Source: Climacium dendroides (lineage: Eukaryota; Streptophyta; Bryopsida; Hypnales; Climaciaceae). Taken from it: a stretch of DNA of 64,000 nucleotides. The position numbers and the translations under genes are program-made. The notes beneath the pieces are model-generated. The model made no database searches, had not been told where the DNA came from, and saw only the letters and a list, made by a program, of their open reading frames with translations. Location: assembly GCA_950106755.1 (NCBI GenBank), contig OX467088.1:7114001-7178000 (forward strand), in the 5' to 3' direction. Shown here one piece after another: positions 39,467 through 51,190 of the stretch. Within the stretch, counting starts at the first letter, position 1, and each line of letters starts with the position of its first letter.

Positions 39467-42400
39467 TCATGGTGACAGTCGCTCAATTATCCAAGCCTGG
39501 TCTGTGGTACTCTCACTAGCCCTTCTATAACGTAACCTGCAGAAGAAGAGTCAACACGTCAAATGTAAGTACTAAAGCGTGATCAACAGACTACAAAGGA
39601 TGAACCGAATAATTTCCAAGCAAACAGCTTCAATATTCGATCTACTTCAATGCAGAAGATATTGTTACCAATAACTCTGGGAATTCTATTTGTATTCTAT
39701 TTGTATGCATTCTATTTCGTGAGAACTTTTACGGAATAGAAAAATAATGTAGCCCCCACCTATCATGAAGGCGAGACTCTCGACCCTGCCAAAACTCTAT
39801 CATGTCTGGGATCAGCCGAAAACCTCCCCAATGAGCTGGCCTTGGTATGAATTTCCTGCACAAGCAAGTTACCAAAATCAGAATAAGAGTATTGAATTAC
39901 CTATTCAAATTTCTGTGATTCTTCGCTCAATCCACTAATTGGAGAGATATCAAGAGTACAAGGTACAAGGATTTCCATTTAGAGTTATATACATGTACAG
40001 AAAATGTTGCAGCAAAAATAGAAGGCTACGCTGGTAAAACGAATTTTGCTGCATATACTCAACACACTAGAATTGAACGGAAAACTAGATTCGTACCCAT
40101 CAGCATATTCCGCGTTTAGATCCTCGTTGGCTTTGTCCAGCACATGTCGTCCAGGTATGACTGAGCTCTGTAAACCATGCGGAAATATTTCGAAGATTTC
40201 AGCAATAACTAACGCTTACTGCACAATTTCACTACCAGTACTATAAAACGCCATGATAGAATTAAAATCTTAACTGAATGAAATTTTCAGAATGTTATTT
40301 TTGTAAAAACAACAAGATAGTACTTCATTAAATTCCTGAAGAAGCAACCATAGTATAATCAAAATTACTACAAATGCAAGATTCAATAACTTGGGAAGTA
40401 ATGTGAAATGAACACGACACCTGTAAAACACGCACACAATTCATTGCTTTTTACCTGAGCGCTGACAAGAGCTCCAATCTGACTTCCTCGAGGGCGGCTG
40501 TGGAAGTAAGTGTCCGACTCCTCTGAAGAGACCATTTCAACACTGCCTTCAAGCCGCACCTGTACCGGAGGACACGATAAGCTATGCCTGCTACTGGTAT
40601 GGTTCTAATCCTTAAACAGAATTTGTTGAGAAAGGTTCTAGGAATCTAAAATCTTCAAACAGCCCTCAATATCCAATCTCCAATTCAATTCTTGATTTCT
40701 AGAAATGTCTTTAGGATTCTTTCCAGCATGATTAAGCAGATGTCATGTTGAGCAGACGAGTAAGTTATCGATACTGTGACAGTATAGTAAAAGCAGAAAA
40801 ATTTTCGAATTAGCACTAACACATGACTACGTCAAGGAGTTCGGGCACATCCAAGGATAGGAGCATACGGAGCGATGCAAGGGCTCCCAGAAGAAGACCA
40901 GAGAGGCTTTTGGATTGGCCTCCAGTTCGGCTGACTTCCGGCTTCCATAATTGGTATACCTAGGAACACAGGCGAAAACCTTGAGCATTACACTCAATGG
41001 CGGCAACATTGATCATTGGACTGGCACGAGTACTTGTCTACCAATGATTAAGTTGCGAAAGCAATTTCAATACCAGTAACAATCGTAAGAGATAGACGTT
41101 ATGGAGACTTGCATACCAGACAAAGCCCCGTTCGTCGTAGCCTTTCAACAACACCAATCGTGCAGACCTAACTTGGCAGCGCACATTCATAAATTAGTTG
41201 GAAGTATTAAATAGAAATGGAAAAAGTTTATTTTCACCTAGTACATACAAGCTAGAAAAAAAGGAGGAAGGCATTCGAGAATCGCAAGTGAAGATCACAG
41301 GCAATCGAGAAAGCACTCACGGTTGTCCATCTTTACTAGCCGTTGCCAAGGTCATGGCATTGGGCTCTGGTGTTTTACGCGAAACCGCTTCATCGAACCA
41401 CACTTTGAACTGCACATTCCAACTTGCAGTTCTTTAGTTACCCTGCAGTCCACTTGGCCAAGATAAGCTATTATACATTAATGGAGCTAAAACTGACATG
41501 AGGTACAAGAGCAGAGATACTACCAAGGATACAGCAATTTACAAAATCATTTTACTAGAGCGGTTAGACAGAATTTCCAGAAACTCAAAGAAAATTTGGT
41601 TTTAGAAAATATGAAGACTCTTCTTAGACAACAACTATCACCCTCCACAGATTATTTAAATAATGTCTCCATCAGGGCACCACTCACCACATCAACCTCC
41701 AACGGAGGCTACTAAGACTCAGGTGAAAAAATATCCGAAATTCTTGGAGCAGCTGGCGGCATATGTTTACAGTACCAACTTACTGAAAGTAATTGAGAAT
41801 TTCCTACCAGTTTCTGATTCAAGAAATATCAATGTAAAGCTACGGAACGGAGTTAAAGAAGAGAAGAAACCCTGATTACCTGCTCAAGGGGATCGTTTTT
41901 GGCTTGCTCTTCGAGCAGTTCAAAACCAACATAATTGAGACGAAGTGCTGCAACATCTACGGATTTCGAATTGGTGGCGCCTACACGCACGCACATGGAG
42001 TGACCAGGATACGGCGGTAGACGAAGAGAGAATTTTTCAACAACTGCTGGAGGAACAAATCGACCACCAAGGAAATGATGAGCACCATTGAACAGTTTTG
42101 CACAGAGTTTCGGTGCTGTCAATGAAACCTGTAGACATATCAGACCACGGCATGAGACAGATGGTTCAGGCAATGAGCGACAGAAAAAGTTCACAGGGAG
42201 CAAAGGAGGGATCCATGAAAACTGGAGAAATGAGAGAGACCAGCATATCTGGCAGCAAACCAGTGCCCTCAGTGTCTCCATTCTCAACGTGCCAGCCAGA
42301 TGGAATATCCACCGACACAATGGGAGGAACACCGACTTCCTCCGCTGTCGTTCCATTTGGTACCACCAATTTTCGAAGTAGAGAATCAAATGGTGGACGA

Positions 42401-44485
42401 GGTATACCTGTAAAGCAGGATCACAAATGTGATGTACAATCCACTCATCAGTGACCTTTTCAGTTTGCAGTGAAAAGTTGTGAAAACACAGGCACAGTCA
42501 GTTGCAGAGAATACACCGATCTAAACTTCAATCGGAATTGTTATGGTCCACAGCAATCATCCATCAACAACAATTTTCCATTCGCAATAACTACTGTAGT
42601 ACGACTGGAGGGCCAGTAGTGGTACGTATCGCTTACCATGGAAAGAAAACCCAAACATAGCATCTATCACAAGTTCAAATTCATCCTTCAGCTTCGACGG
42701 TAGCTCTTCTGCTGACACAAAAGGTATGCCCAGACTTTTCAACTGAATACACAGAATGATCATGATGAGAGATCATGCAACAGATGGAATGAGCCAAGTC
42801 AACACCCAGCAGACAGTTAATAGGTATCCAGTGATCCTTGAGGTGGTTAAACTGATTGCAGACATCAAATTTCGAATCTCTCAAAAGTGTGAACGATCAA
42901 AACAGACCTGAGTTACAAGTCCGTGGTATATAGGTTTATTCGTCTGCTTTGGATAACAGATGGAGGGTTTGAAACCAAAGTGGTAGAGATGTCGTGCAGC
43001 CACAAGCCCATCTCCTCCATTATTACCAGGTCCACAGATAACCAAAACCCGACCGTATTCCTTTACTCCGTAAACCTGGCACCACACGAAACTTCTCATC
43101 AACTAGGTTTGGAAACCAAAATGAGAAGGCCCAATGCAGAACAGATATCCTTAAGATATCGAAAGCCAAGAAGGTAGGTCAGAAGCGCGTCTTACATCGA
43201 TGCCTCATCATCCAGCCAGAACATTTACAGTTTGAGATTACTTCCTCACATATTATCTCAAATTTTAAAATTGTTTCGAGAACTGCGGAACATAATGCCC
43301 TAAAGAACAACGAGCAGATACCTTTATAGAGAGAGGTCTTTCATATTTTCTCTGACATGAACATCTCAGAAGGGATTTTTTAATACCTCTGCAATAGCTG
43401 AAGCCACACTCAAACCTGCTAGTTCCTGTTCATAAACACAGAAAAACCAATGAGGTAAATCACAGAAACGGCTCGAGTCTAAGGATGTAATAAATGATCC
43501 CTTCAATACTGAGCTTGCTGAGTGCGTAGGCCTTGGCACATCAACATCTTCTGAAAACTTGCTGTTCCTCTTGCGATGTATCTCCCTCAATTTCAGAATA
43601 AGAACACCAGATCCAAGCGAAGAGCTTCCTCAACATCATCCTCACAGAATCGTACCATTTAGGCAAACATCAGATACATTCCATATTCACATATAAACAA
43701 CCCTAGAAAAGCAAAAATTAAATGAGGAGGGAAATGAAATCTTTAACATTTCTGACTGCAGCCGTTAGAAATTCACCATAAGCTGATCAATCGAAAAACC
43801 AAGTTCTCCCATAAGCAGCTCATCAACAGCCGTAGCCTGAGCCTGGGAGAGATATGAGATGGACTCGCCATCTTGGTTGCTGTACGGAATTGAGCTCGCC
43901 ATTTGAAGGTTACTGCAATAATTAAGGCCATGGGCGCTTAAGTTAAGTCTACAAAACGCACTTCACAGCTTGCTTCTACTACGCATTTGTGAAAAAGAAA
44001 CTCTGAACGACAACATTGCATTGCATAATAGCTTAGTGAACAGGAACAACTTAGATGTCTAAAATAGGATTAATATCAGAAGTGACACGACAAATTAAAC
44101 CGTGAGGCTGCATGACAACAATACCGGATTTGAATACAGAAAGCAATAATCATCATCCCGTAAAAGCAAATGAACTTGAAATATGATTATTGAACAAAGC
44201 ACAGGATTAGTTATAATACCTTCGACTGGATGATTGCTCCACTATCCCTGATAAAGCTGACGCCCAGCACCTATGGCCAGAGAAAGCGGATGTTTTCTTG
44301 CAAACTGGCGGTCCCTGATCTTTCAAAAATTGCAAATTTTCTCGGTTTGTCCCCAAACGAGGCTGCATGAGATCAAGGTTTTGTGAGGCACAATTGCCAG
44401 AGAAGCAGCCAAGCACCACACCGTCCATGCAAAACACGATTGCATAGATCGTAAAGATTCGAAATCGCGAGATCTCAGCCATCAT
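39467..44485 (-). CDS. PDX3: Bifunctional NAD(P)HX epimerase / pyridoxine (pyridoxamine) 5'-phosphate oxidase
   Basis: Vitamin B6 salvage enzyme (FMN-dependent oxidation of PNP or PMP to pyridoxal 5'-phosphate) fused, as in other plants, to an N-terminal YjeF-type NAD(P)H-hydrate epimerase. Fourteen coding exons: 44485-44220, 43912-43777, 43425-43387, 43075-42908, 42742-42637, 42407-42241, 42128-41880, 41409-41321, 41167-41117, 40959-40869, 40559-40455, 40167-40097, 39855-39760 and 39536-39467; one frame, 567 residues. Epimerase landmarks are [16 protein letters not shown], the phosphate-binding [10 protein letters not shown] at 161-170, FGFSFHG and VDIPSGW at 271-277. The oxidase starts near 378 with FKVWFDEA and shows [52 protein letters not shown] and the terminal WIIERLSP. 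Residues 1-90 are poorly conserved and include a hydrophobic stretch ([20 protein letters not shown]); organellar targeting is expected from plant homologues, but the peptide is atypical. The exon 6 donor for 42241 is GTCTCT, a weak but in-frame site. Confidence 0.95.
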
Positions 44486-44540
44486 TCTGCTTTATGATTG
44501 TGGCAAGTTCCTACGTTCGGACTCGTAAGACCAAGTGCAG

Positions 44541-44550
44541 CTTATATATG
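44541..44550 (-). promoter_or_regulatory. TATA-box-like site upstream of PDX3
   Basis: On the minus strand CATATATAAG lies about 58 bases before the ATG at 44485, in an otherwise mixed-composition stretch. It supports a short leader and the downstream start choice; not proven. Confidence 0.45.
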
Positions 44551-46340
44551 AATCTTCTCACCGTGTCCTTCATGCGCATCCTACTGTCGTTCGCTGCTCT
44601 ACTCAAGCTCATTAGGGGGAAAAAACACAAACCTTCGTAGATGTAGAACGTGATTTATTGCAGAGTGGAGAAGCATGCAAAAACTGTACGCCTTGGAATG
44701 TATAAGCACGTGCCACTTCTGATTCACCTATACCAACGCCGCCAAACCTATTACCACCTTGGATCATTAGTGCAGGGGCACGAAAGAAATTTCAAATAGA
44801 TACCTGCCACATCGAGAAACTCTAACCTAAACCCTACACCCCTGAACCCTAGAAGTTGAACCCGAGAGTTCAATGAACTACAAACCAATTACAAAGAAAT
44901 AACGAAGGTAACTAGCAACGAAACAACAAACACTTTCCTTCTCGCTTCCACGCAAGAGATTGGGGTAACGGTAAATAGTTCACCCAAAACAACAGAATCA
45001 AAATTACAGATGCATAAAAACGTCAGGAAACTTCCAGTAAGCCTCAATTTATTGCTGCACAGAGAAGAGCAGAAAAAAATCCAATTTTGAACTCGTGATT
45101 TGCCATGAGTCTAGACGCACGAAAATATTACTAATTCAGGAGCGAAGCGATGAAGACCGGCACGTGAATTGAGCTACAGTATATTGAATAGATGTCTACC
45201 TCTTACCTAAAATTCTTGATTGCCTTCCTACAAGAACCTCCCGAAACCGGGGCTCGAGCAAAGTGCAACAGCTGATTCCATTTGCTGGTCAACAAGGAGA
45301 ATAGAGTGAATCCAACGTGCTTTCACAACAATGCCGTTGTGCGATATCTCCTGGACCAGTAAATGAGATTTGTACCATAAAACTTTGGGCTACAGGCCTT
45401 GACTTGGACCACATCAACCCTCGCAGCCTAAGCTCAAATGAACCGGACATTCAAATTCTTCATCAAAACTTGAAACAACTCAGTGTCAATGGACTATTCT
45501 CATTCTCACAATTATTCAGTTGCGTTTCTCATTGCCTTACACTGCATTTTATTGGATTCTGTCTATTCTGTTCTCAACCTTAAATTACACAATCAAAGAT
45601 TTAAAAACATTAAAGACGTTCAAACTATCACTAGATTAGAAATTCCGGTTTCCATTAACCAAGGTACAACTACGAAACTCTTTCCCGCTGCTTAGTCCTA
45701 AATCTCGTCATTAGCTTCAAACAGTTACTGACACCTCTGACTGAATCTCACTACAATTCGCTAAATAAATGGCAATCATTAGGTATTCCACCATAAGGCT
45801 CCAGAACACTAACGAATTCTTTATTCTAAGTAAAGCAATTCCCAATCCAATCCGCAAACAAAACGAACTACGTCAATCCAAGACGAAAACCCCCGTGCAA
45901 AACCTCAAAACCAATCCTAAACATCCGGAATCGGAAACCAAGCACATTAGTGCCAATAAATACTTCGAAAGCGACTCGGAGACAAGCAAATGCAAGAGAG
46001 AGAACTAAGCTACCTCGCAATGTCAATGCAAAGCAAAGAACTGAAAAGAAAAGACTGCCAAGAGTTGTGAAAGTGGAGAGAGAGAGGGGGAGAAAGGGAA
46101 GTGGAGGTTGGTGAAATTACAGCAGCAGCGATTGAGGTGCACGAGCAAGGGACGTCGCCATAGCCTGGAGCTTCTCGCAGTGCGCGTGGCCAACCTTGAA
46201 ACGCTCTTGTTATTATTAAGAACCCTGCAGACGCTTACGTTCCCCGCATTGGGAACTTCGGCGCCGGCGGGGAACGGACTCTGGGAACGCAGAGAATGCA
46301 TGAGGAACGTCAGAGGGAACGCGTGAACCTTAGGGTTAGA
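44551..46340 (-). other. Upstream region of PDX3 with a GC-rich block
   Basis: 44.6-46.0 kb shows no recognisable gene. At 46020-46340 the composition becomes GC-rich and a minus-strand frame (46301-46023) is rich in Arg and Ser with few acidic residues, like an organelle-targeting leader. Within it a second ATG (46161) begins MATSLARAPQSLL and meets a GTAATT donor at 46120 in phase 2. That is the phase needed to join the PDX3 exon at 43912. It could be an alternative first exon or the 5' end of another transcript. Confidence 0.35.
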
Positions 46341-46478
46341 AGCTCAGCCGGAAGTGATGACATGCTCTCATCATCAAACAAGGATTACAAAGGATATAAA
46401 ATGGATTATTTCACAATTAATTTAATAGACAAGTTTCTTAAAACTTAGTATTTGGTGATAGAAGATTAGAGAAGACAA

Positions 46479-46606
46479 TCTCTTTATAGAAATGGGGTGG
46501 TAGAAGGTAAAACAAACCATATGGGATATGTGAATTAAGACTATGAATGATTTACATATCTCATATGGTTTGTTTTGACCTTTTATCATCCCATTTATAC
46601 AAAGAG
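46479..46606. repeat. Hairpin with arms of about 56 bases and a short loop
   Basis: AAAACAAACCATATGGGATA pairs with the inverse of TATCTCATATGGTTTGTTTT, and CTCTTTATAGAAATGGG pairs with CCCATTTATACAAAGAG. The loop is about 13 bases. The mismatched long stem fits a tiny MITE or a small-RNA-producing foldback. Confidence 0.8.
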
Positions 46607-46801
46607 CTTATATTTTCCTCTCTTGTGTCACTAAAGTCACCTTTCTTATATCACTAATATGTGAGAGGCATGTCCTCTTAATTTTTTTGTTGATTTGAAT
46701 CAACAAAAATTCAGTGACCATTTTGTTAGCTTGTTCAAATCAAGAAAAATTTGTTAAAACGATCAACACAGTATCCCAGATAACAAAAAATTGTTAAATT
46801 T

Positions 46802-47559
46802 TTGTTGACTTGGACACCATTTTTTCAACATGTATTTGATTTGCTGCTGAATATACATGAACCTCATGGATTTAACCATGACTTGAAATTTTTTGATGAA
46901 GATGTATGTATGGATCCAAGTAAAGGTCCAAGTGGAGGTTTGAATGAAGGACAAAATGAAAGTTTACATGAGGGGCCAAATGGAAGGCCAAGTGAGGATT
47001 AATGTGGAGATTTAAGTGCAAATGTAAATGGGAATTCTAATAGAAATGAAAACGACAAACCTTTCCTAAATTTTAATCTCTAAACGCCCAGCGCAAATTC
47101 CAAAAGCAAGCTACAAATTGCCACTCAAGTAGACCTCACCGATAAAAAATAAGATTCAAGAGACATAACTGTTTAGATTGCAAGAGAGGTAGGGAGGGCA
47201 TCTTTGGAGAAATTTGTGGAAGTTTTCACCATACAACCTAGGACATTATAATAGTCAAATGTCTCATAGTAAGAGGCCACATTTGAGGTGCAGGGGCACT
47301 TAAGGGTTAATGATGACAAAGAGTTTATAAAAGAAATGTTTCTAAACATCTCAAACAAGATGGCATCCCAAAAAATTCCAAAGTAAAAGTATGCAAGTTT
47401 AACAACAAAAAAACGCAATACCTTGAAGAGGGCTGGAAAAATATTTATGGTAGTTTTTTAAGAATCTATGGGGTTGGAACTAAGACCAAGTCGAATACTT
47501 ATGCCAAGGAAAGGTGGAAGTATCTTACGAAAATTCAAGTAGCGGAGAAGCAAGTGTAG
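46802..47559 (+). pseudogene. Decayed protein-coding fragment of unknown family, split by a MITE
   Basis: A plus-strand frame from 46802 gives protein-like sequence (HEPHGFNHDLKFFDEDV, then GLNEGQNESLHEGPNGR), meets a TAA at 47000-47002, then continues in the same frame with NVNGNSNRNENDKPFLNF up to the MITE at 47073. Beyond the MITE (from 47311) coding-like sequence resumes as DDKEFIKEMFLNISNKM, shifts frame near 47384, and continues with YLEEGWKNIYGSFLRIYGVG and KERWKYLTKIQVAEKQV to a TAG at 47557-47559. One stop, one frameshift and an insertion mark it as dead. I do not recognise the family; a transposon-derived or lineage-specific protein is possible. Confidence 0.5.
47073..47310. mobile_element. 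238-bp TTAA-flanked MITE, copy 2
   Basis: TTAA at 47073-47076 and 47307-47310. The interior follows the copy at 11928-12166 almost base for base (for example CTAGGACATTATAATAGTCA against CTAGGACATTATGATGGTCA). Its ends are more worn (TCTCTAAACGCCCAGCGC and GGGGCACTTAAGGG), so it looks older or less constrained. It interrupts the coding-like fragment around it. Confidence 0.88.
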
Positions 47560-48077
47560 TACAATCTCCAAGACCTAACAATGAAATTAAGCTACAACAC
47601 CAAAAAACAACTTGTGCAAAAGAAATGCACAAGGGTGAAATTGCCAAAGCTTTGTAGAGGTCAATGTTCTACATCTTAAAGTTCTGGCCCAACGAATTGT
47701 TAGCAATTACTATGCAGTTACTATTGTTTCATAGGTGCATATGCTAATTTGTAAGTTATCGCATCGTTACAATGCACACAATTACTGCAAAGAAGTGGCA
47801 CTATTTTGTGCGCTAATAACACAAATTATGCACAAAAAACTATTATCTTTGTCGTGCATTTTATCTATATTGAAGTACACAAAAAATTCATAACAATAAT
47901 GTCATTGCTATTTGTACTCGGATAACCTTAATTAAATGTTATCAATGTTTGAAAAAGTATTATCAATGTTAAATTGTTGATACCCCTTCTAATTAGCAGT
48001 AATCTTTTTCTTAATTAAATTTCTTTTATTTTGTTTGTTAACTGATTAGTATAATCTAATAGATTATAATTTACATC
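47560..48077. other. AT-rich spacer
   Basis: No gene or element recognised. Confidence 0.6.
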
Positions 48078-48230
48078 TGTATAATTGCACCAAATGTTTA
48101 CAATGAATCCATGACTACACCAACAAGAAACTTGATGATGTAGTGATAGAAATGTATAATTGCACCAAATGTTTGAATTACATCCATGACTACACTAAGA
48201 AGAAACTTGATGGTGTAATAATAGATTCAC
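48078..48230. repeat. Tandem duplication, about 75-bp unit
   Basis: TGTATAATTGCACCAAATGT starts at 48078 and again at 48153; both are followed by CATGACTACAC and AGAAACTTGATG. Confidence 0.92.
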
Positions 48231-48375
48231 TCTACTAACACTTGGTGAGAATGCAAAGTGGAGAGGTTCTTTTTATACTGAAATTCATTGCTTGTCATGA
48301 CCACTCAAAAGATATGCGATAACTTAAGGATGAGAGGCTTGGTTGACCATTCATTGTCAACTTGAAAACGTAGGA

Positions 48376-48735
48376 ATTGTGTTAAAACCATAATTTCAAA
48401 CCTCATTTAGGCATAGTAGAATAACTTTTTATGAAAAACTTTGAATTAGAAAAAGGTGGTGAATTAAGACATATTTCATCTCCAAAAATCCTTTTGACAT
48501 TTCAAATCTCCAATAAAAACAAATTTTAGAGATGCATTAAAAATTGTCAAAAAAAATTCCTTCCAACACCTCTTTGAAATTTGTCTATAACTTTTGATTG
48601 GAGACTTGAAATGTCAAACAAATTTTTGGAGGTAAAATATGGCTTAATTTCCCAACTTTTCTTAGTTCAAAGTTTCCAAAAAAAATTCTTCTACTATACC
48701 TAAATGAGGTCTAAATTTTTAGTTTGAATACAATT
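48376..48735. mobile_element. Fold-back MITE, about 360 bp
   Basis: CCTCATTTAGGCATAGTAGA near the left edge pairs with TCTACTATACCTAAATGAGG near the right. TTTGACATTTCAAATCTCCA pairs with the inverse of GGAGACTTGAAATGTCAAA. Organisation is like the element at 18297-18678, but the sequence differs. No target duplication identified. Confidence 0.75.
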
Positions 48736-51044
48736 TTTGCTTTTCAATTGACTTAGTACTAAAATTGTAAAAGATAAAAAAAAATGCAATATTAGTGCAA
48801 TAACTATGCATGGACTTGATGTTGTGTGATTATTGCACTAATTTCATATGTCTTAAATAAGTACGAATGTTGCATGAAGTTAGTAGCCCATCACTAAACC
48901 ATTGAAATCGTACATGTTTTGTCAAGCATAGTTATCGTGCAACTTAAACACTTCAAACTCAAATATGAATGATATGCCTAATCTGCACTATAATTATGAA
49001 TGACAATTTTGTATTGTAACAATATTTCTAAATGAATGAATGTAACATGAAAACAATGCCCGACGATAATCGTATGATTACTATTGACAATTCGTGACAG
49101 GGGGACTTTGTGGTGTAATTGTGAGGAATTGAATATATTTTTCAATGGAATTAGTATCATTGAGTGCTACAATTGCCAATATACAATAGTAAAAGAGGGT
49201 CATAATATTACACTAAACACTCAAGAAAATGAGGTTGAATAAGACATGGAATTATTTTTTAAAGATTTGAATATATATTAGAAAGGTGGATGTAAAATTT
49301 ATTTACTTTAAATTAGTTGTTTAGTGTTATTCATTTAATGAAAGTTCAAATTATAGCGATTTTAACTGTTATTTTATTGTAATTATTGTATTTGCATATA
49401 TTATGTATAACATTTGTATTATGTTTTATTGCTTGCTTTAATAATATATATGCATCATATATATGTTTAATTTTATTATATGTGTGTTTATTGCAATTCC
49501 AATATATATTCGTGAGTATTATTTGAATATATTCTAAAAACTTAAAGAATATTCAGAGTTTGTTAATTTACATGTGATTATGTCAATAACCTCAAAAGTA
49601 GGGGTTGGTCACACTAGTAAAATGTAAATTAATTTTTTTGAAAACTTGATCTTACTTAAAATTTAAAGAAAAATGGAAGTGAAACATTTAAAGTAAAAAA
49701 GATTGTGTATGCAATATGAATTTATTTTAAAAGTTAAATGGATTCATTCCTCAAACTGTTGTAAACATTAACCTATAAGTTTCTAAAGACTTTAGGTAAT
49801 ACCAAAAGCTATTATAAACTGATGTTTCTTTAACATTTTTTTAGCTTCAACTCTAAAGAGTACATAAATGTCATTGTTATTAAAAGACATCCATACAATT
49901 GAATTTCAAATAAAATGCATACATGTTTTTCAAATGAATTTATAGAATTAAACTTGTAAAATCCACTTAAATTACAATTTCAACACTTTCATTTTGTAAT
50001 TTTTTATGATTGGTTGATATAGTAGTGAAGTAATTTATTTGAGATTTTGTTCTATAGAAGTGTCTTCAACTTTTCTTGAATGCAATGAGATGATAGTTTT
50101 ATAAGTTGAAATGTTGCACATTATGCAAAATATGATTCAATGTTGTAAATTAAGTTATTTTAGCCAACCATTCCAATATTCAAAATAACAAAATCATTTT
50201 ATTTTTCATATAATTAAAGCAAAAATATTTAATATTTAATATTTAACTTGATGTATAAATAAAAGTTGAACATTCCTAATTTTAAATTCTATCCATATGG
50301 TATTTATGATTGCAATCACCCAAGTTCTACATAAATTTGAATCTTAAATTTTTTAAATCATAACTAGATGAATGATTGCAAATCACCAATCTTTTGCATA
50401 AAAAATAATTCATAAAGATGGGTGTACATTAGGACAATAGTATTATAAGTGCATGCTAATTAATTTTGAATGAGTAAAAATTTTCATTATTACATTGTTG
50501 TGTTTAGATAGATGGTCATTTAGACATTAAACTTAAAAGAAAATGTCAAGTTTCATTAATGTCATTGACTCTTTAAATAGAAATCATTAACATTATTTAC
50601 AATTGATATAATGGAGAAAATAAAATCGCATTAACTTCTAAATTTTTGAACTCCACTCCATTACGATTTTTACATGATAATAAATACTATGTTAACAATC
50701 TATATATGAAATTTGTTGTGATGGGTTGATCTTTAAGAGTAGTGATTTTATGCACACTTTTTATTCATTAATTGAATGGCCTAATTGAATAGCACTATTT
50801 AAATTTTTAATCTTAGATTTTATTTCTTCTATTATTAATACACTTCAATATTATAATTTAATTATAAAATGGGACTATAAAGAGTGAGGACATTTGATAT
50901 TATACGAGGGAATTTAGTAAGAATCAATTAAAGAAAAGGTACTCTTTCAATGTGAAGAAAATAACATTCAAGAGTATTCAAGAGCTTATAAATGTGAAAT
51001 CATATTGTGATTTTTGTCATATCTCTTCTATTAAGACAGGTGTT
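48736..51044. other. Gene-free, very AT-rich spacer
   Basis: Only low-complexity AT-rich sequence; nothing conserved recognised. Confidence 0.6.
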
Positions 51045-51190
51045 TTGTTTTGTTTTGTTTTGTTTTGTTTGTCACGTTGAGATCTCCCGGGCCGTGCGTC
51101 CCATGCGTCCCCCGGTCGCGTGCTTGGTACTGTTGGAAAGCCCTCGGCGAGGAGGGGTGCACGGGCTTGGTTTTGTGGGATTCCGACTCA
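51045..51190 (+). other. TTTTG microsatellite joined to an isolated GC-rich patch
   Basis: About five TTTTG units run into a GC-rich stretch (51080-51180) containing CCGTGCGTCCCATGCGTCCC and GGAAAGCCCTCGGCGAGGAG. It is open on the plus strand but without known motifs. The sharp change from the flanking AT-rich DNA suggests a transposon fragment; no ends were found. Confidence 0.4.
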
